Part shown: in pieces, positions 1-7,412 of the stretch
How positions within the stretch are numbered: position 1 is the stretch's first letter
Layout of the letters: every line of letters starts with the position of its first letter
DNA from: Spirochaetales bacterium
GTDB lineage: Bacteria > Spirochaetota > Spirochaetia > Sphaerochaetales > Sphaerochaetaceae
Assembly: GCA_017614625.1 (NCBI GenBank)
Contig: JAGABK010000041.1
Coordinates: 1 to 9,861, forward strand
Length of the DNA stretch: 9,861 nt
Direction: 5' to 3'
Position numbers and translations under genes: made by a program
The notes under the pieces: model-generated
The model's input: the letters and a program-made list of their open reading frames with translations, nothing else
What the model was told of the DNA's origin: nothing
Databases searched by the model: none

Positions 1-103
1 AGAAGTTTCCCGAATTCAGGTAGTACAGTCCGAGCTTGACGGCGATCATCTTCGCAATGGAGCTCTTTCCGACTCCCGCAGGTCCGTCAATGGCAACAAT
101 CAT
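1..103 (-). CDS. cmk: Cytidylate kinase, N-terminal part (cut by window edge)
   Basis: Cytoplasmic CMP/dCMP kinase that transfers phosphate from ATP to CMP or dCMP in pyrimidine salvage and nucleotide supply. Only the first 34 codons are in the window. They begin MIVAIDGPAGVGKSSIAKM, which contains the P-loop GPAGVGKSS (residues 7-15) in the family's usual N-terminal position. The next part, YYLNSGNF, corresponds to the YLDTGAMYR stretch of E. coli-type enzymes. The LNSG variant is one I associate with spirochaetes, which is a weak taxonomic hint. The ATG at 103-101 overlaps the rluB stop (ATGA), and a GGAG lies 7 nt upstream inside rluB, so translation is probably coupled. Adjacency to scpB and rluB is a common bacterial arrangement. 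The rest of the enzyme lies outside the window, so its integrity cannot be judged. Confidence 0.9.
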   Translation of the reverse strand, partial: MIVAIDGPAGVGKSSIAKMIAVKLGLYYLNSGNF

Positions 104-813
104 CTTCCTGCTCCTTCCTCAAGGCTTCTGATCTCGGCCGATGTGAGCCTGCGGAACTGACCCGGCTGAAGCTCGCCGAGCTCGACCTTCCCTATCCTGA
201 TCCTGACGAGCTTCTTGACCTCGTAGCCCAGGATGTCAAACATGTTCCTTATCTCGCGGTTCTTCCCCTCTGTGAGGACGACCTTGACCTCGCGCTTGGA
301 TATGAGTTTGTATGATTTTATCTTGTAAGGAGTTACAAGGCCCCTGTAGGCATCGTCCAGGTCCTTCTTCTCAAGGTCCCTGTCGACCCTGACCACGTAT
401 TCCTTCTCCGTCTCCGAGGACGGGTGCATGACCGTGTTGGCGAAGTCTCCGTCGTTGGTGAAGATGATGAGTCCCTGCGAGTCCTTGTCCAGCCTTCCGA
501 CATTGAAAAGGAGGTTCCTCTCGGGGATGTCGATCAGGTCCCTGGCGTATGCAGTCTCGTTCGGGTCGTGGTTGGTGCACACATATCCGCGAGGCTTGTT
601 CAGCGCGATGTAATAGGACCTCTCAGCGGGCTCCGCGAGGATGTCGTCCACGTAGACTATATCGTCCTCGTCGACCTTGGTTCCGAGCTCGGTTACGACC
701 TTGTTGTTGACCCGCACGCGGCCCTCGGAGATGAGGGTCTCGCAGCTTCTGCGGCTGCCCATTCCGGACTTGGCCAGATAGCTCTGAAGCCTTATGGGAT
801 ATTCAATCTTCAT
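100..813 (-). CDS. rluB: Pseudouridine synthase, RluB/RsuA family (rRNA)
   Basis: Isomerises a uridine to pseudouridine in ribosomal RNA; RluB in E. coli acts on 23S rRNA near the peptidyl-transferase centre. The 237-residue protein begins with an S4 RNA-binding domain (about residues 7-55, RLQSYLAKSGMGSRRSCETL), then the catalytic domain. The catalytic signature GRLDKDSQGLIIFTNDG starts at residue 106 and gives Asp109 as the likely nucleophile. ALNKPRGY (residues 70-77) and the C-terminal GKNREIRNM segment are also family hallmarks. Length is normal for the family. The ATG at 813-811 has AAGGA 5 nt upstream and overlaps the end of scpB by 11 bp; the stop overlaps cmk. RluB, RluE and RsuA cannot be separated by eye. 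RluB is preferred because of the scpB-rluB-cmk order. Confidence 0.9.
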   Translation of the reverse strand: MKIEYPIRLQSYLAKSGMGSRRSCETLISEGRVRVNNKVVTELGTKVDEDDIVYVDDILAEPAERSYYIALNKPRGYVCTNHDPNETAYARDLIDIPERNLLFNVGRLDKDSQGLIIFTNDGDFANTVMHPSSETEKEYVVRVDRDLEKKDLDDAYRGLVTPYKIKSYKLISKREVKVVLTEGKNREIRNMFDILGYEVKKLVRIRIGKVELGELQPGQFRRLTSAEIRSLEEGAGR

Positions 814-1351
814 CCTGTTCCTTCTCGAATCTCTGGCGGTCTATCTCCGAGAGTTTCGGCAGATCGCTGATTGATTCCAATTTGAATGTATACAAGAATT
901 TGCGTGTTGTTCCGTAAAGGCATGGATGACCCTGCACGTCCTTTCTTCCGACCACTTTTATGTAGTCCCTCTCGCGCAGGATCCTGATGATGGAATCTGA
1001 TACGACTCCCCTGATCTTGGTGATCTCGCCGCGTGTTATCGGCTGAGAGTAAGCGACGATCGCAAGAGTCTCGACGGCCGCCTTGGACAGGCGTTTGTCG
1101 ATCTTCTTCCCGTAGCAGAAACGCAGCTTGTCGTTCAGTCTGGCCACCGGCACGAAGCTGTATGTCTCGGAGTTCTCGACAAGCGAGAGGCCGTGGTTTC
1201 CGGCGTAGTATGCGTCCGAGATCTCCTCGATGGCGTCGGCGACCTCCTTGTCGGAGAGGCCTGTCATCTTGCCCATCCTTTCGATGGATAGAGGTTCGTT
1301 TTCAAGATAGAGGATAGCTTCGATCAGAGCGGCGTTGTCAGATAGGTTCAT
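803..1351 (-). CDS. scpB: Segregation and condensation protein B
   Basis: ScpB is the KITE-type subunit that joins the kleisin ScpA in the SMC condensin complex for chromosome organisation and segregation. The 182-residue protein has the tandem winged-helix composition of the family. The N-terminus ALIEAILYLENEPLS (residues 8-22) matches the usual start of the first domain. The second domain carries LSKAAVETLAIVAYSQPITR (residues 88-107), followed by IRGVVSDSIIRIL and the C-terminal LYGTTRKFLYTF. The usual GRP before LYGTT reads GHP here. scpA, often adjacent upstream, is absent from the window. A TTG immediately precedes the ATG in frame; the ATG is preferred. No Shine-Dalgarno sequence is visible, which fits the promoter lying directly against the start codon. 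rluB follows with an 11-bp overlap, so the two are probably co-transcribed. Confidence 0.92.
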   Translation of the reverse strand: MNLSDNAALIEAILYLENEPLSIERMGKMTGLSDKEVADAIEEISDAYYAGNHGLSLVENSETYSFVPVARLNDKLRFCYGKKIDKRLSKAAVETLAIVAYSQPITRGEITKIRGVVSDSIIRILRERDYIKVVGRKDVQGHPCLYGTTRKFLYTFKLESISDLPKLSEIDRQRFEKEQDED

Positions 1352-1359
1352 CAATGAGG

Positions 1360-1388
1360 ATTATAAAAGGAAACAGGGTTGTTTACAA
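1360..1388 (-). promoter_or_regulatory. Promoter of scpB-rluB-cmk, predicted nearly leaderless
   Basis: On the minus strand a perfect -10 box TATAAT lies at 1365-1360 and a -35 box TTGTAA (4 of 6 consensus) at 1388-1383, separated by exactly 17 bp. The expected transcription start, about seven bases past the -10, falls at 1353 or within a base or two of it. That is at or just before the scpB ATG at 1351. No Shine-Dalgarno sequence lies between the -10 and the ATG. The boxes are seen directly; promoter activity and the leaderless transcript are inferred. Confidence 0.65.
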
Positions 1389-1406
1389 TGGTTCATAACA
1401 ATGCAA

Positions 1407-1489
1407 GTTAAGCTTGGAACATATGGTTCGGGGGTTTCAGGCTGATTTTGTCAGCCTGGAAACCATGGTTGGGGGTATTTGGGCTTAAC
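1407..1489. repeat. Nested inverted repeat between lysine operon and scpB
   Basis: The inner stem pairs CAGGCTGA (1438-1445) with TCAGCCTG (1451-1458) around the 5-nt loop TTTTG. It is extended by GGTTT (1433-1437) with AAACC (1460-1464), leaving one bulged G at 1459. An outer pair GTTAAGC (1407-1413) and GCTTAAC (1483-1489) has the same centre, position 1448. The intervening 18-19 nt on each side are G/T-rich and share ATGGTT followed by a G run, which would give mainly G-U wobble pairs in plus-strand RNA and mismatches in minus-strand RNA. The element lies 12 bp past the lysine operon stop and just upstream of the scpB promoter. No T-tract follows on either strand, so it is not a standard intrinsic terminator. 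It could be an operon-end hairpin, a REP-like palindrome or a small RNA. Confidence 0.7.
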
Positions 1490-1501
1490 GTTTCCGGCAG
1501 T

Positions 1502-2644
1502 TCAGCTGAGATAGCTCGCGATTACCGAGGCATAAAGCGCAGAGGCGCACACCGCGGCCTTGATGTCCGGCAGGAAGTGCGGCGAATGAAGCGGGTACGT
1601 GCACCCTGCCCCGATATGGGCGAAGCTTCCGCCGCCGGCGGCGTCGATGAAGTAGCCGAAGTCCTCTGTGGTCATGTTCGGCTCCCGGATGATGGCCACA
1701 TGGTCGTCGCCGAAGAGCTTTCTTGCCGTTTCCTCGACAAGGCGCGTCTCCTCGTCGCGGTTGACCACTCCGTCGTAGGAGGATGTGAATATGAACTCTG
1801 CCGTGGCACCGTACTTCTTGGCGGTATCTTCAATCAGAGAAAGGACTTTTTCCTTGATCTCCTTCCTGTTGGCAGGGCCCAGGGTCCTTATGATTCCGGA
1901 GAAAGCGGCAAGGGCGGGAATGATGTTTCCGGCGGTTCCGGCATGGAGCGAGCCGACCGATACGACAGTCCTGTCACCCGAGGATGCCTTCAGTTTCACC
2001 AGGTTCTGCACCATCTCGGAGGCGCACAGAAGAGAGCTAACGCCCTTCTCCGGCGTGGCTCCGTGGCACGAGACTCCGTGTACCTTGACGGTGAACTCGT
2101 CGGAAGCGGCATAGAACTTGCCGTAGCGGATTCCGACGGTTCCTGCGGGAAGATCCGGTGCCACATGGCCGCCGAATGCTGCTGTGACGCCCTTGAGTGC
2201 TCCTTCGGCTATCATGCGTTCTGCGCCCCCGTTGCCCTCCTCGTCCGGCTGGAAAAGGAAGACCACGTCTCCGCACAAAGTGTCACGATTCTCCGAGAGA
2301 AGTTTCGCAGCACCCAGGGCGGATGTCACATGGATGTCATGGCCGCAGGCGTGCATGACGCCCGGGATCTCGGATGCGAAGGAGCAGCCCGTCTCCTCGG
2401 TAACAGGAAGCGCGTCCATGTCGGCGCGCAGGGCGGCCTTCCTGCCTGGCTTGCCGCCGCGGAGGATTCCCACGACAGCCGTCTCCAGCATATGGTGGAT
2501 CTCTATGCCCAGGCCCTTAAGGTAATCGGCTATGAAAGCTGATGTGAAGACCTCTTTGTTGCCCATCTCGGGGTGTCTGTGGAGGGTCTGCCTGATAGTA
2601 TCGAGTTCAGCTTCAATTTCCTTTGCACGAAGAAGATAGTCCAT
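1502..2644 (-). CDS. ykuR: M20 amidohydrolase, probable N-acetyl-diaminopimelate deacetylase
   Basis: Predicted to hydrolyse N-acetyl-LL-diaminopimelate to LL-diaminopimelate and acetate in the cytoplasm, the last specific step of the acetylase lysine branch (B. subtilis YkuR role). The 380-residue protein has the M20D metallopeptidase layout. It shows RHPEMGNKE (23-31), RADMDALPVTEE (73-84), the metal ligands in MHACGHD (97-103, Cys100 and His102), QPDEEG with Glu135/Glu136 (132-137), His160 in GGHVAPD, and the C-terminal LHSPHF with His353. A dimerisation (lid) domain lies at roughly 178-290. The ATG follows the aminotransferase stop after one base and has GGAGG about 7 nt upstream. It is the last gene of the operon. 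By fold alone it could be an amino-acid or hippurate amidohydrolase; position behind dapH and the aminotransferase makes the lysine role much more likely. Some authors call this gene dapL, a symbol also used for LL-DAP aminotransferase. Confidence 0.85.
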   Translation of the reverse strand: MDYLLRAKEIEAELDTIRQTLHRHPEMGNKEVFTSAFIADYLKGLGIEIHHMLETAVVGILRGGKPGRKAALRADMDALPVTEETGCSFASEIPGVMHACGHDIHVTSALGAAKLLSENRDTLCGDVVFLFQPDEEGNGGAERMIAEGALKGVTAAFGGHVAPDLPAGTVGIRYGKFYAASDEFTVKVHGVSCHGATPEKGVSSLLCASEMVQNLVKLKASSGDRTVVSVGSLHAGTAGNIIPALAAFSGIIRTLGPANRKEIKEKVLSLIEDTAKKYGATAEFIFTSSYDGVVNRDEETRLVEETARKLFGDDHVAIIREPNMTTEDFGYFIDAAGGGSFAHIGAGCTYPLHSPHFLPDIKAAVCASALYASVIASYLS

Positions 2645-2645
2645 G

Positions 2646-3788
2646 TCAGCCCTCCAGTTTCCCTATGAAGTCCTCAAGCCTGTCCAGACCGCGCTCAAGC
2701 TGTTCGTCCGAATAGCAGTAAGTGAGCCTTATGTAGCCCTCGGCGCCGAAGCAGAAGCCCGGAGTCGCGGCCAGACCTGACTCCTTTATCATACGCCTGC
2801 AGAAGGTCGCGGAGTCAATGCCGAATCTGCCGATGGACGGGAATACATAGAAGGCGCCTTCGGGTTCGGTCACCTCAAGACCCATGTCCTTAAGCCTTGA
2901 GAGCACATAGAGCCTGCGCTTCCTGTAGGTCTCCTTCAGCTCCACCGGATCGAAGTCAAGGGCGGCTATGGCGGCCTTCTGGAAGGGAGCGGGAGTGGAT
3001 ACGACCATGAACTGATGCACAAGCTCCAGGCGTTCCTTTACTTCAGGCGGGGCAATGAGATACCCCACCCTCCATCCTGTCATGGCCCAAGGCTTGGAGA
3101 AGCTCTGGACAAGGATTGTCCTGTCCCTCACATCCTCATATTCGGTGAAGCTGTGGTAGCTGTCCGTATAGACAAGCTCCCTGTATACATCGTCGCAGAT
3201 GACAAAGATATTGCGCTTCAAGGCCACCTCATGGATGGCTTCCAGCGAGGCCTTGTTGAGTATGGTTCCGGTCGGGTTGTTCGGAGAGTTGAGGACTATT
3301 GCCTTTGTCTTGTCGGACAAGCAATCAGAAAGGTTCTCAGGAGTGATCTGGAAGCCGTCGGCTACGGTGTCCATGTGGACCACCTTTCCCCTGCACAGCT
3401 TCACTATCTCCTCGTAGAGGACGAAGGCCGGCGTGGGGATTATAACCTCGTCGCCGGGATTGAGGATTCCCAGAAGCGAGACGAATAGCGCCTCGGTGGC
3501 GCCTGCGGTGACAATGACCTGGGCTTCCGAGCATTCGATTCCATGCTTCGAGGTTTCGTATCCAGCGATTGCCTGACGCAGAGCAAGGGCGCCGTTGTTC
3601 TCGATGTAATGGGTCTCGTGGTTGTCCAGCGAGAGCTTGGCCTGCTCCCTGATGGGCTCGGGCGTGTCGAAATCGGGCTCACCCAGCGTCAGTGCTATGC
3701 AGCCGGGTGTTTCCTTCGCCAGGCGGGAGAACTCTCGTATGGCGCTTCTCTTGAGGCTGTATACGGCTTCGTTGAGGCAGTCCTTCAT
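2646..3788 (-). CDS. patA: PLP aminotransferase, probable N-acetyl-LL-diaminopimelate aminotransferase
   Basis: Predicted to transaminate N-acetyl-2-amino-6-oxopimelate with glutamate to give N-acetyl-LL-diaminopimelate, between DapH and the deacetylase. The 380-residue protein is a class I/II, fold-type I aminotransferase. It has SLKRSAIREFSRLAKETPG near the start, TLGEPDFDTP, HYIENNG, the cofactor loop NSPNNPTGT (NNPTG at 170-174), the pyridine-binding Asp199 in ICDDVYREL, and Lys232 in SFSKPWAMTGWRVGY as the Schiff-base lysine. A C-terminal arginine in YIRLTYC would bind the substrate carboxylate. A GTG directly precedes the ATG, and the lysA stop TGA lies across both (GTGATG). An SD-like GGAG is about 10 nt from the GTG, so either start may be used. 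The motifs also fit general aspartate or aromatic aminotransferases; the PatA role rests on the operon context. Confidence 0.87.
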   Translation of the reverse strand: MKDCLNEAVYSLKRSAIREFSRLAKETPGCIALTLGEPDFDTPEPIREQAKLSLDNHETHYIENNGALALRQAIAGYETSKHGIECSEAQVIVTAGATEALFVSLLGILNPGDEVIIPTPAFVLYEEIVKLCRGKVVHMDTVADGFQITPENLSDCLSDKTKAIVLNSPNNPTGTILNKASLEAIHEVALKRNIFVICDDVYRELVYTDSYHSFTEYEDVRDRTILVQSFSKPWAMTGWRVGYLIAPPEVKERLELVHQFMVVSTPAPFQKAAIAALDFDPVELKETYRKRRLYVLSRLKDMGLEVTEPEGAFYVFPSIGRFGIDSATFCRRMIKESGLAATPGFCFGAEGYIRLTYCYSDEQLERGLDRLEDFIGKLEG

Positions 3789-5059
3789 CACCAGTTGAAA
3801 TCTCCATCGACGTCGAATGTGGCGAACAGGTCGTCAAGGCTTTCCGGACGTCTGATCATGCGCACGCTGCCGTCGGCCGAGAGCAGAAGCTCGCCGCAGC
3901 GCAGCATGCCGTTGTAGTTGTAGCCCATCGAGCGTCCGTGGGCTCCTGCGTCGTGGATGACAAGCATGTCGCCCATTTCCACCTGAGGCAGAAATCTTTC
4001 GACTGCGAACTTGTCGTTGTTCTCGCACAGTCCTCCGCAGACATCGAAGGCGTCCGCTACAGGCTTATCTTCCTTGCCAAGGACCGTGATATGGTGGTAG
4101 GCCCCGTACATGGCGGGCCTCATGAGGTCGCATGCCGTGGCATCCAAGCCTATGTATTCCCTGTAGATGTGCTTGAAGCCGCGCACGGAGCACACGAGAT
4201 ATCCGTTGGGACCGGTGATGTACCTTCCCAACTCTGTGTAGATGGCGACATCGATTCCGGCAGGAACAAGGATCTGCTCGTATTTCTCGCGCACGCCCTG
4301 CCCCACGGCCAGAATGTCAACGGGCTCCTGACCGGGTCTGTACGGGATTCCGATGCCTCCGCCGAGGTCGACGATCTCGATGACAATACCCAGCTTTTCC
4401 CTGACTTCCGCAACAATGTTGAACAGCAATTCTGCCAAAGACGGATAATAAGAGGCCTCAAGACAGCAGGAGGCTGCCATGCAGTGGATTCCGAAGTGCT
4501 TCACGCCCTTCTGTTTGAGAATCGAATATGCTTCGAACAGCTGTTCACGGGTCATTCCGAACTTGGAATCGGAAAGGTTGCCCATGATCGGGCTGGTGAC
4601 CGCGGCGCTGCCAGAGACATCGAACGAACCGGGATTGAAGCGCAGGCAGACCGTGTCGGGAATGCCGGCGGCCTTCTCGAGGACATCGATCTGGGTGATG
4701 TCGTCCAGGTTTATGACCGCTCCGGCGACCACAGCGGCCCTGTAGGCTTCGCCGGACGTCTGGTTGGATGTGAACATGATCCTGCGCCCGGAAAGGCCTG
4801 AGGCGCGGCTTATGACCACCTCTGAGACCGATGCGCAGTCGGTGCCGCACCCGAGGGAGGCAAGAAGCCTGATTATCGCGGGCGTGGGAGTGGCCTTGAC
4901 GGCGAAGCACTCGGTGAAGCCGGCGTTCCATGAGAATGCCTTCTGCACGCCGGTGACGGCCTTTCGGATGCCTTCCTCGTCATAGACGTAGAAAGGGGTC
5001 CCGTATGAGGCTTTCCAGGCCTTTGCCTGATCCAATGTAAAAGGTAGTTTCCTGTCCAT
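3788..5059 (-). CDS. lysA: Diaminopimelate decarboxylase, divergent clade
   Basis: PLP enzyme that decarboxylates diaminopimelate to L-lysine, the final step of the pathway. At 423 residues it has the fold-type III layout: an alanine-racemase-like barrel with Lys55 in FAVKAT, the phosphate-binding DLGGGIGIPY (GGG at 233-235), ELGR (276-279, in place of the usual EPGR), RPAMYGAYHHI, GGLCENNDKF with Cys345/Glu346, and the C-terminal DAGAHGRSMGYNYNG. These variants match the divergent LysA group I know from Clostridia, Bacteroidota and relatives, not the E. coli or B. subtilis type. One segment is unusual: HCMAASCC (192-199) stands where that group normally has roughly HAFLASNT, giving three cysteines. 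A GTG immediately precedes the ATG and the dapH stop lies across both (GTGATG). No clear SD is visible, so reinitiation from dapH is likely. Carboxynorspermidine decarboxylase is unlikely given the operon. Confidence 0.92.
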   Translation of the reverse strand: MDRKLPFTLDQAKAWKASYGTPFYVYDEEGIRKAVTGVQKAFSWNAGFTECFAVKATPTPAIIRLLASLGCGTDCASVSEVVISRASGLSGRRIMFTSNQTSGEAYRAAVVAGAVINLDDITQIDVLEKAAGIPDTVCLRFNPGSFDVSGSAAVTSPIMGNLSDSKFGMTREQLFEAYSILKQKGVKHFGIHCMAASCCLEASYYPSLAELLFNIVAEVREKLGIVIEIVDLGGGIGIPYRPGQEPVDILAVGQGVREKYEQILVPAGIDVAIYTELGRYITGPNGYLVCSVRGFKHIYREYIGLDATACDLMRPAMYGAYHHITVLGKEDKPVADAFDVCGGLCENNDKFAVERFLPQVEMGDMLVIHDAGAHGRSMGYNYNGMLRCGELLLSADGSVRMIRRPESLDDLFATFDVDGDFNW

Positions 5060-5751
5060 CACAGATTTCTCAGTCCGGCCTCGAGGGCTGTCTTGGAGTT
5101 GGTCTTCGCATCACGCTCCTTGATGATGCGCGCGGGGCATCCGGCAACGACCATGTTGTCCGGGACGTCGTCGATCACGACTGCACCGGCGGCGACCACG
5201 CAGTTGCGGCCCACCCGGACGCCCTCGATGACTACGGCGTTGGCTCCCACGAGGGTTCCGTCTCCGATTGTCACGGGAGTGGCGCTTGCAGGCTCTATGA
5301 CGCCCGCCAGGACGGCTCCGGCTCCGATATGGCAGTTCTTTCCGACCGTAGCGCGGCCGCCCAGGACGGCTCCCATGTCGATCATGGTGCCCTCGCCTAT
5401 CACCGCTCCGATGTTGATTATGGCGCCCATCATGATGACTGCCCTGTCTCCTATCTCGACCTGCTCGCGGATGACGGCACCCGGCTCTATGCGGGCGTTG
5501 ATGTTCTTCTTGTCAAGCATGGGGATGGCGGAGTTGCGGCAGTCGTTCTCTATCACGATGTCTTCGATCCTGTCCGCATTGGCCTTGAGGACGGGCTCCA
5601 GGTCCTTCCAGTCGCCGAAGACGATCCTGTCCCCGGCGCCGAAGACCTTGGCCTTGCCGTAGTCTATGGGGGCCTTCTCCTTCACGTAGAGCTTGACGGG
5701 AGTCTTCTTCTCCGCCGTGGCGATATAGTTGATGATTTCCTGTGCGTTCAC
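5059..5751 (-). CDS. dapH: Tetrahydrodipicolinate N-acetyltransferase
   Basis: Transfers acetyl from acetyl-CoA to tetrahydrodipicolinate, giving N-acetyl-2-amino-6-oxopimelate and committing the pathway to the acetylase branch. The 230-residue protein has the N-terminal domain [19 protein letters not shown] typical of DapH, then [17 protein letters not shown]. From about residue 86 to 205 there is a left-handed beta-helix of hexapeptide repeats ([56 protein letters not shown]). Length and sequence resemble B. subtilis DapH (YkuQ), not the longer succinylase DapD. The reading frame is open further upstream, but the GTG at 5751-5749 is chosen. It aligns with family N-termini, overlaps the dapB stop as GTGA, and has GAAGGA 9 nt upstream. 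The family forms trimers. Neighbouring aminotransferase and deacetylase genes complete the branch. Confidence 0.94.
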   Translation of the reverse strand: MNAQEIINYIATAEKKTPVKLYVKEKAPIDYGKAKVFGAGDRIVFGDWKDLEPVLKANADRIEDIVIENDCRNSAIPMLDKKNINARIEPGAVIREQVEIGDRAVIMMGAIINIGAVIGEGTMIDMGAVLGGRATVGKNCHIGAGAVLAGVIEPASATPVTIGDGTLVGANAVVIEGVRVGRNCVVAAGAVVIDDVPDNMVVAGCPARIIKERDAKTNSKTALEAGLRNL

Positions 5752-6488
5752 TTTATCATGTCCTTCATGTTGTACAGTCCGGGAGCCTTTCCGCATATGA
5801 ACGAAGCTGCCCTGAGGGCACCCTCTCCGAACAGGGCCCGAGAATGGGCCTCATGCTTCAATGTTATGGTCTCGTTGCCGGTCGATACAAGTATCTCGTG
5901 GATTCCCACAACGTTTCCGATCCTAAGCGAGAGAATATCGACCTCCTCCGGTTTCCGTCTGCCGTTCTCATGACGGCCGATGTTGAACACCGCCTCCGGC
6001 CTGGCTTCCTTTATGGAATCTGCCAGCATCAGTGCAGTGCCGCTGGGGACATCGACCTTGCGGTTGTGATGGGTTTCCACAATTTCGATATCAGCGTTCG
6101 GAAATGAGGCAGCAGTGCGCTTTGCAAGGTCGGCAAGTACTGCAACACCTACCGACATGTTCGCGCTGTAGAATACCGGAATCCGCTCGGATGCGGAGAC
6201 GATTGCGACCTTCTCCTCCGCTGTATGACCCGTTGTGGCAACCACGACAGGAAGGTTGCGGGAGATGCAATAATCAAGCAGCGCTTTTGTGGCTGTGTGG
6301 AATGAAAAGTCCACAACGACATCGGCCTGCACATCGCAGCTGTCGAAAGACCTGAAAAGGCCGTTGCCCTCTGTCTCCACATCGGGGCTTACTCCACCTG
6401 CGAGAGTGGAATCGGCGAAGCCTTCCTTTGCCAATGAGGCTATGATCTGCCCCATATGGCCTGTGATTCCGTGAACCAATACCCTCAT
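5748..6488 (-). CDS. dapB: 4-hydroxy-tetrahydrodipicolinate reductase
   Basis: Reduces the DapA product with NAD(P)H to tetrahydrodipicolinate, the DapH substrate. The 246-residue protein starts with the Rossmann nucleotide loop GITGHMG (residues 7-13). It then shows DFSFHTAT (60-67), ATTGHT (84-89), and YSANMSVGV (107-115). The catalytic and substrate-binding block [15 protein letters not shown] (138-152) has His140/His141, Lys144 and the PSGT loop. C-terminal [20 protein letters not shown] is also typical. It is shorter than the E. coli enzyme, as in several Firmicutes and thermophiles. The ATG has GGAGG 4 nt upstream in the 13-bp gap after dapA, and the stop overlaps the dapH GTG by 4 bp. 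Confidence 0.95.
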   Translation of the reverse strand: MRVLVHGITGHMGQIIASLAKEGFADSTLAGGVSPDVETEGNGLFRSFDSCDVQADVVVDFSFHTATKALLDYCISRNLPVVVATTGHTAEEKVAIVSASERIPVFYSANMSVGVAVLADLAKRTAASFPNADIEIVETHHNRKVDVPSGTALMLADSIKEARPEAVFNIGRHENGRRKPEEVDILSLRIGNVVGIHEILVSTGNETITLKHEAHSRALFGEGALRAASFICGKAPGLYNMKDMIK

Positions 6489-6501
6489 GAAGCCTCCATC
6501 A

Positions 6502-7395
6502 TCAGCCTATCAGGCCCTGATAGCGCATCAGCTGCAGCAGGGTCTGCTCGTGTTCGCTCTCGATCTCGGTGAGCGGAAGCCTCAGGAGGTTGCGTCCGAA
6601 GCCCATGGCTGAAACAGCCGCCTTGGCGGGAATCGGGTTGACTTCACAGAACAGGGCGTTGATCAGCGGAAGCAGATCCATCTGCATCTTTGCGCTTTCC
6701 TTAACCTTGCCATCGAAATACAGGTGGCACATGCGGCTTGTTTCTGCCGGCATGATGTTTGACAGAACCGAAATGACACCCTGACCGCCAACGGAGAGCA
6801 CCGGCACAATCTGGTCGTCGTTGCCGCTGTAGATATCGAGTCTGTCACCCACGAGGGCAGCGGTCTCCACAATCTTGGAGATGTTGCCGTTGGCTTCCTT
6901 GATTGCCACGATCCGGTCATGTCTGGCAAGCTCAACGTAGGTCCTGGGTTCGATGTTGACACCGGTCCTGGAAGGAACGTTGTAGACGATAAGCGGTTTG
7001 TCGCAGGCATCGGCAATCGAATAGTACATCTTTACAAGACCTTTCTGCGTGGCCTTGTTGTAATAGGGAGTCACAACCAGAAGGCCGTCTACACCTACAT
7101 CGCAGGCATACTTTGAAAGCTCTATTGCATATGGAGTCTCGTTGGAGCCTGTTCCGGCAATGACAGGAACCCTGCCCGCTACCTTCTCCACGGCGTACTT
7201 TATAACGGCCTTGTGCTCGGCATCGGACAATGTCGAGCCCTCGCCGCTTGTTCCGGCGATGACAAGAGCGTCGATTCCCTTCTCTATCTGCCACTCGATC
7301 AGACGGCCGAAGTTCTCATAATCCACGCCTGTCTCTGTGAACGGCGTGACAAGGGCTGTTGCAGCACCACGGAAAATTGGGTTGGTTCCTTTCAT
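6502..7395 (-). CDS. dapA: 4-hydroxy-tetrahydrodipicolinate synthase
   Basis: Condenses pyruvate with aspartate-4-semialdehyde, the first step committed to diaminopimelate and lysine. The 297-residue TIM-barrel lyase carries ATALVTPF (11-18), GTSGEGSTL (48-56), the pyruvate-binding and catalytic Tyr138 in VYNVPSRTG with Arg143, the Schiff-base Lys166 in VAIKEANG, and Tyr111/Tyr112 in VTPYYNKA. GNDD (191-194) corresponds to the family's SGDD. All expected catalytic residues are present. The alternative, N-acetylneuraminate lyase, is ruled out by the motifs and the operon. The ATG at 7395-7393 has the SD AAGGGAG 6 nt upstream, only a few bases past the riboswitch terminator. It is the first gene of the operon, so lysine-dependent termination controls the whole cluster. 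Confidence 0.96.
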   Translation of the reverse strand: MKGTNPIFRGAATALVTPFTETGVDYENFGRLIEWQIEKGIDALVIAGTSGEGSTLSDAEHKAVIKYAVEKVAGRVPVIAGTGSNETPYAIELSKYACDVGVDGLLVVTPYYNKATQKGLVKMYYSIADACDKPLIVYNVPSRTGVNIEPRTYVELARHDRIVAIKEANGNISKIVETAALVGDRLDIYSGNDDQIVPVLSVGGQGVISVLSNIMPAETSRMCHLYFDGKVKESAKMQMDLLPLINALFCEVNPIPAKAAVSAMGFGRNLLRLPLTEIESEHEQTLLQLMRYQGLIG

Positions 7396-7412
7396 CTTCT
7401 TCTCCCTTCCGC

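Noticed and set aside
1433..1464. Hairpin as a rho-independent terminator for the lysine operon or scpB side
   Set aside because: The stem is strong but no T-tract follows on either strand, so it is kept as an unexplained inverted repeat.
1448..2542. Long plus-strand open frame (364 codons) opposite the deacetylase gene
   Set aside because: It is the GC-driven shadow of a well-conserved M20 gene, has no recognisable motif, and starts inside the nested palindrome.
3938..4801. Plus-strand open frame of 287 codons opposite lysA
   Set aside because: Antisense shadow of lysA; no protein family features and no SD that stands out.
5059..5751. Assignment of this gene as the succinylase DapD
   Set aside because: Length, N-terminal domain and neighbours (aminotransferase and M20 deacetylase) fit the N-acetyl enzyme DapH.
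5752..5796. Fifteen-residue N-terminal extension of dapH from an upstream ATG
   Set aside because: It lies inside the dapB coding sequence and does not resemble DapH N-termini; the GTG at 5751 aligns with the family and forms a GTGA overlap.
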